DNA of 6,940 nucleotides from Betaproteobacteria bacterium (lineage in GTDB: Bacteria; Pseudomonadota; Gammaproteobacteria; Burkholderiales; SG8-41), in assembly GCA_021732805.1 (NCBI GenBank), contig JAKFUJ010000200.1, forward strand, positions 1 to 6,940. The letters are read 5' to 3'. The notes below the pieces were generated by a model. It saw only the letters and a list, made by a program, of their open reading frames with translations, was not told where the DNA came from and made no database searches. This document shows positions 1 to 5,233 of the stretch, piece by piece; positions within the stretch are counted from its first letter, which is position 1; each line of letters begins with the position of its first letter. A program made the position numbers and the translations under genes.

Positions 1-354
1 CTGGATGACGGGCGCCATGTCGTTCAGCGTGTCGTACTTGAGGTTCTTGTAGAGACTGGGCGAGGTGGTATAGCTGCCGGAAATCAGCAGCAGCGTGTAG
101 CCGTCTGCGGGCGACTTCAGCGCGATTTCGCTGCCCAGCGTGCTGCCGGCGCCTGGACGGTTATCGACAATGAATTGCTGGCCCATGGCTTTGTTCAGCG
201 GCGGCGAAATGGCGCGCGCGATGAAATCGGAACCGCCACCTGGCGCGAAGGGGACAATGATGCGCACCGGTTTCACCGGATAGTTTTGCGCCAATGCGAA
301 GCTGCTGCACATGCACAGCGCGGTTGCGGTTGCTGCCAACATGCGGGTATTCAT
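1..354 (-). CDS. TctC/Bug-family periplasmic substrate-binding protein, N-terminal part (runs off the window)
   Basis: The reverse strand reads open from ATG at 354 to the window edge, giving 118 residues with no stop. Residues 1-22 form a signal peptide (hydrophobic stretch ending in Ala-Leu-Ala), so the product should be exported to the periplasm. After the likely cleavage site come the Bug hallmarks: YPVKPVRIIVPFAPGGGSD (residues 25-43, the first ligand-binding loop), VDNRPGAG near residue 65, and a later DGYTLL. Full-length family members are about 320 residues, so roughly two thirds lies outside the window. Family members bind carboxylates or other small organic solutes for tripartite tricarboxylate transporters, or act as orphan receptors. 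The ligand cannot be read from this fragment. The start is supported by AGGAG at 360-364 (read on the reverse strand), 5 nt before the ATG. It diverges from a second Bug gene that it resembles in motifs but not closely in sequence. Confidence 0.93.
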   Translation of the reverse strand, partial: MNTRMLAATATALCMCSSFALAQNYPVKPVRIIVPFAPGGGSDFIARAISPPLNKAMGQQFIVDNRPGAGSTLGSEIALKSPADGYTLLLISGSYTTSPSLYKNLKYDTLNDMAPVIQ

Positions 355-458
355 GAGTACTCCTCTCGGGGGTGTGTGGTGCAGGGATGCAATGATATCC
401 ACTATGCGGTATTCTTGGAACACAATCGGTTCAATACAAAATTTAAGGAGGAAGATCA
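355..458. promoter_or_regulatory. Divergent intergenic region between two Bug genes, with both ribosome binding sites
   Basis: This 104-bp spacer must hold the 5' signals for two divergent genes. Seen directly: AAGGAGGA at 445-452, 6 nt before the rightward ATG at 459, which is a near-ideal Shine-Dalgarno site; and AGGAG on the reverse strand at 360-364 for the leftward gene. The stretch from about 391 to 444 is AT-rich compared with the flanking genes and is the likely promoter zone. I could not identify a convincing -35/-10 pair or an operator palindrome. Shared regulation of the two genes is an inference from the divergent layout only. Confidence 0.55.
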
Positions 459-1442
459 ATGAATTGTATTTCCCGTCATCGTAAAACAGGGCCGTTGCTG
501 CTGGCCGCAATCGGGCTGGTCATGCCGGCGGCGCATGCACAGGCAGCGGATGTGTATCCGACGCGCCCTGTACGGATCATCACGCCGGCGGCGCCCGGCG
601 GCACCACGGATTTTCTGGCCCGTCTGCTTGCGGCACATCTGACCAAGACCTGGAGTCAGCAGGTCATCGTCGACAATCGCGGCAGCGCTTCGGGTGTCAA
701 TGGTGCGGAGATGACCAAGGATTCCGCGCCTGACGGCTACACACTGTTTATTCCGTATCACCAGCACACGGTCAACGCCGCCATACTGCCGAAGCTGCCT
801 TATCACCCGGTGAATGATTTCACGCCGATCTCGCAGATGACCGCAGGCGGGCTGCTTCTGGTGGTAAATCCGTCGCATCCGGCAAAAACGGCCAAGGATT
901 TCGTGCAGTGGAGCAAGACCACAAGGGATCCGATGAATTTCGGTTCCGCGGGTATCGGCAGCGGCGGCCATCTCGCAGGCGAACTCTACAAGCTGATGAC
1001 CGGAGTCAAGGCGCAGCACATTCCGTATAAAGGCACGGGGCCGGCGATTGTGGGTCTGATCAGCGGGGAATATCACTTTAACTTCATGGGACTGACTGGT
1101 GCATTCGGCCAGGTACGTGCAGGGAAACTGCGCGGCATTGCGGTAAGCGGACCCAAGCGTCTGCCGGCGGCGCCCGACATTCCGGCGATGACTGAAGTCT
1201 TGCCCGGATTCGAGGTCGTTGGCTGGTATGGCGTGGCCGCGCCGGCCAGATTGCCCAAGCCGTTGCTGACCAAGGTGCATGCCGATGTCGCGGCTTACGT
1301 GAAATCGCCGGAGTTCGGCAAGATTGCGGAGAATAATGGTTCCGAGGCAGTAACCAATTCTCCCGAGGAATTCCGCCAGTTCATGTTGAACGACATGAAT
1401 AAATGGGCGGATGTGGTGAAGCGCGCCGGTATCAAGTTCTGA
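459..1442 (+). CDS. TctC/Bug-family periplasmic substrate-binding protein, complete
   Basis: This is a complete 327-residue protein, normal length for the family. Residues 1-27 or 1-30 form a signal peptide: a basic start (RHRK, 6-9), a hydrophobic core and AHA|Q or QAA|D cleavage. The mature part begins YPTRPVRIITPAAPGGTTD (33-51), the first Bug ligand loop. VDNRGSASGVNGAE and DGYTL follow, then FGSAGIGSGGHLAGEL, the second conserved loop, and IPYKGTGPAIVGLISGE, where family members line the binding cleft. It is therefore a periplasmic receptor for a small organic acid or related solute; the ligand is not predictable from motifs. No TctA or TctB gene lies in the window, so it may be an orphan receptor, which is common in Burkholderiales. 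It converges on an enolase-superfamily gene, suggesting but not proving that its ligand feeds that enzyme. The start is fixed by AAGGAGGA six bases upstream. Confidence 0.95.
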   Translation: MNCISRHRKTGPLLLAAIGLVMPAAHAQAADVYPTRPVRIITPAAPGGTTDFLARLLAAHLTKTWSQQVIVDNRGSASGVNGAEMTKDSAPDGYTLFIPYHQHTVNAAILPKLPYHPVNDFTPISQMTAGGLLLVVNPSHPAKTAKDFVQWSKTTRDPMNFGSAGIGSGGHLAGELYKLMTGVKAQHIPYKGTGPAIVGLISGEYHFNFMGLTGAFGQVRAGKLRGIAVSGPKRLPAAPDIPAMTEVLPGFEVVGWYGVAAPARLPKPLLTKVHADVAAYVKSPEFGKIAENNGSEAVTNSPEEFRQFMLNDMNKWADVVKRAGIKF

Positions 1443-1491
1443 TCGGGCGGTTTGTTGCCGACGCTTTTTCGGCGTTGTCTTGCCGAAAGAA

Positions 1492-1519
1492 AAAAGGAGC
1501 GGATTTCCCGGCTCCTTTT
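1492..1519. terminator. Bidirectional intrinsic terminator between convergent genes
   Basis: A perfect 9-bp stem, AAAAGGAGC (1492-1500) with GCTCCTTTT (1511-1519), encloses a 10-nt loop. On the forward strand it lies 49 nt after the Bug stop codon and ends in a short T run. On the reverse strand the arm is followed by a longer run (TTTTTT then CTTTC), serving the enolase-family gene that ends at 1551. The position between two convergent stops fits a shared terminator. The stem is only moderately GC-rich, so efficiency on the forward strand may be modest. Confidence 0.8.
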
Positions 1520-1550
1520 GTGTCCTGCCCCGTGAAGTGCCAAAAGCCGG

Positions 1551-2633
1551 CTAGTTGAACTTCACCACTTTCGGATCAAATTCCAGTCCGAGGCCGGGAC
1601 GTTGCGGCACGGTCAACTGCCCATCCTTCGGTTGCGGCACGTCGCGCCACAGGCCCGATGACCAAGGCATGTATTCCACGGTCAGTCCGTTGGGAATCGC
1701 GGACACCAGATGCACGTGGATCTCCGGCGCAAGATGGCTGACCACCGGCAGGTTGAAGGCTTCGGCCATGCCGGCGATTTTCAGCCACTGCGTGATGCCG
1801 CCCGCGCGCAGCACGTCGATCATCACGATGTCAACCGAACGCGCTTCGAGCATCTGGCGAAACGGCGCGATGCCATAAACGTATTCGCCGCCGGCGACCG
1901 GCGTATCCAGTGCATCAGCAACCCGCGCGAGACCGTCGTAATCGTCGGCGGTGGTGACATCCTCCAGCCAGAACAGCCGGTATTGATCGACCTGCCTGCC
2001 GATGGAAATCGCCTGGCGCACATCCCAGCGCTGGTTGATGTCGCACATCAGGTCGATTTCATAACCGACGGCTTCGCGAATCCGGCGGATGTGTTCGACT
2101 TCTTTCACAGGGTTGGTGTCTCCGGGGAGCGCCAACTGGGTTTTCATTTGCTTGAAGCCGCGGGATTTGAGCAGTGCCGCTGCCTTTTCAAGGTGTTCCA
2201 GCGGGAAATGACGCATCAGCGCGCCGCTGGCGTAAGTGTCGATGCGGTTGCGATGACCGCCGGCGAGTGTGGCCACCGGCTGGTTGTGCACCTTGCCCTT
2301 GATGTCCCACAGCGCAATGTCGATGGCCGACAGCGCCAGGGTCATGATGCCGCCGGGTCCGGCGTGCGATGCGGCGTTGCGCAGCTTTTGCACAATGGCT
2401 TCGATGTGCAGCGGATTCTCGCCGATGGTCAGCGCGGCGAATGATTCAACGGCACTCAGCAGCGCCTTGTCGAGCGCGCCGCCGAAAAACGTGAAGCCCA
2501 GCCCCTCGACGCCCTGATCGGTGCCGAGTTTCAGTGCAATAAAATTTTTCGAGCCGGGCGTGGTCGGGCCGTCGGCGAGCGGCTCATCCTGGGGTAGTGA
2601 AACGAGCGTGGTGCTGGCGTGGGTGATTTTCAT
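1551..2633 (-). CDS. Mandelate racemase/muconate lactonizing enzyme family protein (enolase superfamily)
   Basis: The 360-residue product has the enolase-superfamily layout: an N-terminal capping domain (about 1-125), a (beta/alpha)7-beta barrel, and a C-terminal cap segment. Metal ligands are D198 (MCDINQRW), E224 (FWLEDV) and E250 (AGGEYV), spaced 26 and 26 as in mandelate racemase. A His-Asp dyad, D273 (MIDVLRAGG) and H300 (VSHLAPE), and E320 (TVEYMP) keep racemase spacing too. This places it in the mandelate-racemase-like subgroup, where a metal stabilises an enolate made by abstracting the alpha proton of a carboxylate; many members are acid-sugar dehydratases. Odd point: where mandelate racemase has K-T-K on strand 2, this reads K164-T-Q166, so the second lysine (a catalytic base there) is missing. 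Substrate unknown. I chose ATG 2633 because it starts the conserved domain; an in-frame ATG at 2837 would translate intergenic repeats. No clear Shine-Dalgarno precedes ATG 2633. The neighbouring convergent Bug receptor may supply substrate. Confidence 0.92.
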   Translation of the reverse strand: MKITHASTTLVSLPQDEPLADGPTTPGSKNFIALKLGTDQGVEGLGFTFFGGALDKALLSAVESFAALTIGENPLHIEAIVQKLRNAASHAGPGGIMTLALSAIDIALWDIKGKVHNQPVATLAGGHRNRIDTYASGALMRHFPLEHLEKAAALLKSRGFKQMKTQLALPGDTNPVKEVEHIRRIREAVGYEIDLMCDINQRWDVRQAISIGRQVDQYRLFWLEDVTTADDYDGLARVADALDTPVAGGEYVYGIAPFRQMLEARSVDIVMIDVLRAGGITQWLKIAGMAEAFNLPVVSHLAPEIHVHLVSAIPNGLTVEYMPWSSGLWRDVPQPKDGQLTVPQRPGLGLEFDPKVVKFN

Positions 2634-2693
2634 GTTTTGTGCAATGGTCGGATTATTAAAAAGAACCGCGACTATCGCATATTCGCCAAATTT

Positions 2694-2772
2694 GGTGAAC
2701 GGGTGAACGGGTGAACGGGTGAACGGGTGAACGGGTGAACGGGTGAACGGGTGAACGGGTGAACGGGTGAAC
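2694..2772. repeat. Perfect tandem octamer array, about 9.9 copies
   Basis: The unit GGTGAACG is repeated nine times without error from 2694 to 2765, followed by seven bases of a tenth copy (2766-2772). It lies 60 bp upstream of the enolase-family start, between two leftward genes. The perfect identity of copies suggests recent expansion by slippage, so copy number may vary between strains. The array starts inside a 10-bp palindrome, CCAAATTTGG (2686-2695), and AAATTT also follows its other end (2774-2779). The unit contains TGA, so the forward strand is closed; the reverse strand is open in all frames. An 8-bp unit shifts frame and spacing with each copy gained or lost. Confidence 0.97.
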
Positions 2773-2790
2773 AAAATTTCGTGGTTCTTA

Positions 2791-2830
2791 CCCTCTCCCC
2801 GTTGCACGGGGAGAGGGCTGGGGTGAGGGG
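2791..2830. repeat. REP-like palindromic element
   Basis: CCCTCTCCCCGT (2791-2802) pairs perfectly with ACGGGGAGAGGG (2806-2817) around a 3-nt loop. CTGGGGTGAGGGG follows (2818-2830). This C/G-block pattern is of the type I recognise from dispersed intergenic repeats in many beta- and gammaproteobacteria; its translation (MNTPHPSPLPVQRGEG) is a familiar spurious peptide in annotations. It lies downstream of the alarmone-hydrolase stop. There is no T run next to either arm, so it does not look like a standard intrinsic terminator, although it could protect the 3' end of that mRNA. Confidence 0.75.
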
Positions 2831-2854
2831 TATTCACTCGTTGACCCGTTCACT
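2831..2854. repeat. Three degenerate octamers inverted relative to the main array
   Basis: On the forward strand this reads as three octamers, TATTCACT, CGTTGACC and CGTTCACT. The reverse complement of the main-array unit is CGTTCACC. The last two differ from it by one base each and the first by three. ACCCGTTCAC (2844-2853) is exactly complementary to a 10-base stretch within the array. The array and these copies thus bracket the REP-like hairpin in opposite orientation. The segment ends 11 bp from the stop of the alarmone hydrolase gene. Confidence 0.7.
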
Positions 2855-2865
2855 TTTACAGAAGT

Positions 2866-3423
2866 TCAGGGGCGCTGCGCGTATACCTCATCAAAACGCC
2901 GTTCGAGCTCGGCGTGCGTGCCGCGCAGACGATCGACCACTTCCCTGGCCCAGTCGTAATACTGGCGTTTGCGTTCCAGCGACCAGCCCTCGGGTGCGCG
3001 GGTGCCGAGATCACGCACGTTGCAGATCTTGTCGGCGAGTTTGACCAGTCGCGCCTGTGTGCTGGAATGTTTGGCCTTGGCGACCTGCAGCCGTTTGCGC
3101 ACTTCCTTGCGTATCCATTTGGTGTCGGTGACTTCGAGCACGATGTCGGCGATTTCTTCGCCGAATTCGCCGCGCAGTTCCTGCCACGAAGTTTCGGTGT
3201 CTTCCAGCGTGTCGTGGAGCAGCGCTGCAGCGATGACCATGGGGTCACGCACTTCACCTTCGTCCCACAGTACATGGGCCAGCTCAATCGGGTGATTGAT
3301 GTAGGGCGAGGCTTCCTTGTCCTTGCGCCGCTGATCGCGGTGTTTGTGCGCGGCGAAAGCCACGGCACGCAGGATCAGGTCCGTGGTGCCGGGTTCGGTG
3401 CGGGGCAGTTCGTGCAGGTCCAT
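2866..3423 (-). CDS. MESH1-like small alarmone hydrolase (HD-domain, (p)ppGpp 3'-pyrophosphohydrolase type)
   Basis: The 185-residue product is a single HD hydrolase domain with no synthetase, TGS or ACT domain, so it is not a full RelA/SpoT protein. Motifs in order: HKHRDQRRKD (26-35), PYINHP with H44, ALLHDTLEDT with H70, D71, E74 and D75, KLADKICNVRDL with D131, and PEGWS near the C terminus followed by a Tyr-Trp helix. From memory of human MESH1 (metal ligands H35, H61, D62, D122), all four sit here at a constant offset of nine, implying a gapless core. The expected role is cytoplasmic Mn-dependent removal of the 3' pyrophosphate from (p)ppGpp; MESH1 also acts on NADPH, so that activity is possible. 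Start choice: ATG 3423 gives a length like MESH1 (179 residues). An in-frame TTG at 3471 would add 16 residues but sits in a run of seven T after a hairpin. An AGGAG at 3452-3456 is too far (28 nt) from ATG 3423, so initiation is uncertain. It lies 123 nt downstream of the BT1-like gene on the same strand. Confidence 0.9.
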   Translation of the reverse strand: MDLHELPRTEPGTTDLILRAVAFAAHKHRDQRRKDKEASPYINHPIELAHVLWDEGEVRDPMVIAAALLHDTLEDTETSWQELRGEFGEEIADIVLEVTDTKWIRKEVRKRLQVAKAKHSSTQARLVKLADKICNVRDLGTRAPEGWSLERKRQYYDWAREVVDRLRGTHAELERRFDEVYAQRP

Positions 3424-3546
3424 GGTTATGTCGCGGGTGTTCGCTGACGGACTCCTGATGATGTTATCCAAAAAAATGACAGGCTTGTCAGAGGCATGTT
3501 TTTGTCATTATTTATGAAATTTTCAATAGCTATGCAATTTTCAATA
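3424..3546 (-). promoter_or_regulatory. AT-rich leader upstream of the alarmone hydrolase, with TGACA/TGTCA repeats and a possible weak terminator
   Basis: Between the BT1-like stop and the hydrolase start, TGACA (3477-3481) and TGTCA (3486-3490) form a 5-bp hairpin with a 4-nt loop. On the reverse strand it is followed directly by seven T (3470-3476), the shape of a weak intrinsic terminator or attenuator after the transporter gene. A further TGTCA lies at 3503-3507; AATGACA (3475-3481) and TGTCATT (3503-3509) form an alternative 7-bp inverted repeat. AATTTTCAATA occurs twice, at 3518-3528 and 3536-3546, 18 bp apart. On the reverse strand each contains TTGAAA, a possible -35, but no matching -10 at normal spacing was found. 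Function is inferred. Confidence 0.4.
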
Positions 3547-5178
3547 TTATGCGCTGCGCAGCCGCAGCAGGCGGATCAGACCGATCGCGGCGAACGGCAC
3601 CACCATACCTATGATCAGCTGCACGATCAGGAGTTCACCCAGTTGGCTGTAATCGGCGGGCACGGTGACGGCCCCGGCCTTTTCCTTGACCTCGCGCGAT
3701 ACGATATAAATCTGGTTCAGGTACTTGGTTCCGAGCGCGGAGGCCGACAGTGCAAGATTGGTGAACGAGGCCATGACCGCGAAATAAGTGGCCTTGAGGT
3801 GTGCCGGCGCCGAATTGGCGATCCACGCCAGCATCGGAATCATCGCAATCTGGCCCAGCGGCGATTCCAGCGCAGTATTGGCCAGCGCAATGAAGCGCGC
3901 GTCTACCACGCCGCCGGTGACTGCCGCAGTCCATTGGTGCAGGCCGAAATACATGCCGACATAAGGCAGTGACAGCAATCCGCCGACCAGGGTCAGGAAA
4001 CCGACGACGTAGGCAATCGAGTGATCGGCCATGAAGCGGCGGAACAGGAACATGCCGGCCAGTGTCAACACAGAGCCGATCAGCGACAGCACGGAGATGA
4101 ACTGCTGGTCGAATTTCAGTTCATCGATAAACCACCAGGTGACACCCTCGCCGGGACCGGGGAGCGCACGAAACACGAAGATGACAATCACGGTGCCAAG
4201 CAGCGTGGCGCGCACATCGGGTTCGAGTTCACGGGTCAGCCGCAGCAGCATGAAGGCGATGATGCCGAAGGAACCGGCGAAAATGATTTCCTGGTTGTAG
4301 GGGATGTCACTGAAGCCCATGCCCAGCGTGAAAGCGACAAACACCAGACTGCCGCCGAGGATCCACCAGTTCGGTGTAGTGGTTTCGCTGCGCCCGCTGA
4401 CCAGGTTTTCGATTTCCGCCGTACTGTGACCGAGAGCACGGAGCCGGCGCCGCTCGCGCCGCAGCAGCCACATCGCCGACATTACGCCGGCCACGGAAAT
4501 CGCCGGAATGAACAGTGCCATCAGGTAGATGCGCCGGTAGATGTCGACCTTCTGGTCTTCGGACAGCGCGCTTGTGCCGCTGAATACGTAAATATTGATT
4601 AACGCCACCAGCACGCCGCCGCCGATGATAGCGACACGGCCCAGGGTTTGCATGGTGGTGTTCATCAGCTTGCGTTGCGCAGCATCGATGGTGTTGCCCT
4701 GCGCATCGACGCGCGGCACTGCTTCGACGGTCATCGCGTCGGCAACGACGTCCTGCACCACATAACCGACAGCGGCCAGCAGTACGCTGGCGACATACCA
4801 TGCGCCGGGCGCCAGCATTGCGCTCATCGCGTCGCGGTCGGTGAGCAGACCGACCATGATCGACAGGCTGGCTGCAATCATGCCGGCGCCGATGAACACC
4901 ATGATGCTTTTCCAGCGCCAGATCAGATCAACCAGATGGCCCAGCGGCATTTTCAGCGCCCAAGGGACGCCGGCCCAGAATCCGAGCGCGGCGAGAAATG
5001 CCGCCGACAGGCCGAGGTAGTCCTTGACGAAAAACGTGCCGACGATGCCGGTCAGGCCGGAGATGCCGGCGGCCATATAGACCATCAACGGCGGCAGGTA
5101 GGAGAGCCGCATTTCGCGACCCAGCTCGAGAATGTTGAGGTCGATCCAGCGCCCGATCGCGCGTACGGCGGAATTCAT
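3547..5178 (-). CDS. BT1/folate-biopterin transporter-like membrane protein (MFS-related)
   Basis: The 543-residue product is highly hydrophobic with about twelve candidate membrane segments and a charged cytoplasmic loop near 239-268 (RRERRRLRALG). It fits the BT1 (folate-biopterin transporter) family by several patterns: PWALKMPLGHLVDL (72-85), matching the PW-LKP-G-L-D motif after helix 2; QDVVADAMTVEAV (142-154), matching the family's DVV-D-M-E motif; a lumenal/periplasmic-facing ALPGPGEGVTWWFIDELKF (338-356); and a late segment, ANSAPAHLKATYFAVMASFTNLALSAS (454-480; key residues P458, T464, N474), like the family's conserved C-terminal motif. It is an inner-membrane transporter. Known eukaryotic members carry folates, pterins or amino acids; the substrate in bacteria is mostly unknown and cannot be stated here. 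The start ATG has no strong Shine-Dalgarno; a long AT-rich stretch lies just upstream. It sits 55 nt after the AMMECR1 gene and before the alarmone hydrolase on the same strand, so co-transcription is plausible. Confidence 0.8.
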   Translation of the reverse strand: MNSAVRAIGRWIDLNILELGREMRLSYLPPLMVYMAAGISGLTGIVGTFFVKDYLGLSAAFLAALGFWAGVPWALKMPLGHLVDLIWRWKSIMVFIGAGMIAASLSIMVGLLTDRDAMSAMLAPGAWYVASVLLAAVGYVVQDVVADAMTVEAVPRVDAQGNTIDAAQRKLMNTTMQTLGRVAIIGGGVLVALINIYVFSGTSALSEDQKVDIYRRIYLMALFIPAISVAGVMSAMWLLRRERRRLRALGHSTAEIENLVSGRSETTTPNWWILGGSLVFVAFTLGMGFSDIPYNQEIIFAGSFGIIAFMLLRLTRELEPDVRATLLGTVIVIFVFRALPGPGEGVTWWFIDELKFDQQFISVLSLIGSVLTLAGMFLFRRFMADHSIAYVVGFLTLVGGLLSLPYVGMYFGLHQWTAAVTGGVVDARFIALANTALESPLGQIAMIPMLAWIANSAPAHLKATYFAVMASFTNLALSASALGTKYLNQIYIVSREVKEKAGAVTVPADYSQLGELLIVQLIIGMVVPFAAIGLIRLLRLRSA

Positions 5179-5233
5179 AAGTAATTGTTTTTATTTATAT
5201 TTTTTACGAGGAGATGATGACCGATGCCCGCTC
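5179..5233 (-). promoter_or_regulatory. AT-rich spacer upstream of the BT1-like gene
   Basis: The 55-bp gap between the AMMECR1 stop and the transporter start is strikingly AT-rich at 5179-5206. It contains a TATAAA-like hexamer on the reverse strand (5194-5199), but no recognisable -35 lies 16-18 bp upstream. There is no terminator hairpin after the AMMECR1 gene here, so read-through into the transporter is expected. A separate weak promoter cannot be excluded. Confidence 0.25.

Noticed and set aside
410..440. Promoter with TATTCT (410-415) or TACAAA (435-440) as -10 for the rightward Bug gene
   Set aside because: Neither has a reasonable -35 at 16-18 bp, so no specific promoter is claimed.
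456..1280. 274-residue reverse-strand open frame opposite the complete Bug gene
   Set aside because: It is rich in Arg, His and Cys with no motifs, and fully covered by a convincing Bug protein with signal peptide and strong ribosome binding site on the forward strand.
1455..1486. Extra hairpin GCCGA/TCGGC and the direct repeat TTGCCGA before the terminator
   Set aside because: The arms are only 5-7 bp with a 7-nt loop and no distinctive context; this is expected by chance in GC-rich DNA.
2791..2817. Intrinsic terminator for the alarmone hydrolase gene
   Set aside because: The stem is strong, but the reverse-strand sequence after it (TAAGAACCAC) has no T run; a REP-like element fits better.
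2634..2837. In-frame 68-residue N-terminal extension of the enolase-family protein, from ATG 2837
   Set aside because: It would be translated from the REP-like hairpin and the octamer array (repeated TRSPVHPF), has no family similarity, and the conserved domain begins exactly at ATG 2633. The array has no stops on the reverse strand, which explains the open frame.
2694..2854. CRISPR array
   Set aside because: The 8-bp units are directly contiguous with no spacers, and there are no cas genes.
3423..3471. TTG start at 3471 for the alarmone hydrolase
   Set aside because: It overlaps a T run next to a possible terminator hairpin, lacks a ribosome binding site and adds residues with no counterpart in MESH1-like proteins. 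ATG 3423 is preferred, though not proven.
4021..4602. Long forward-strand open frames opposite the transporter, and similar ones opposite the enolase and AMMECR1 genes
   Set aside because: They are antisense shadows created by GC-rich codon bias: composition is Gln/His/Arg-rich, no domain is recognisable, and the opposite strand carries clear family motifs.
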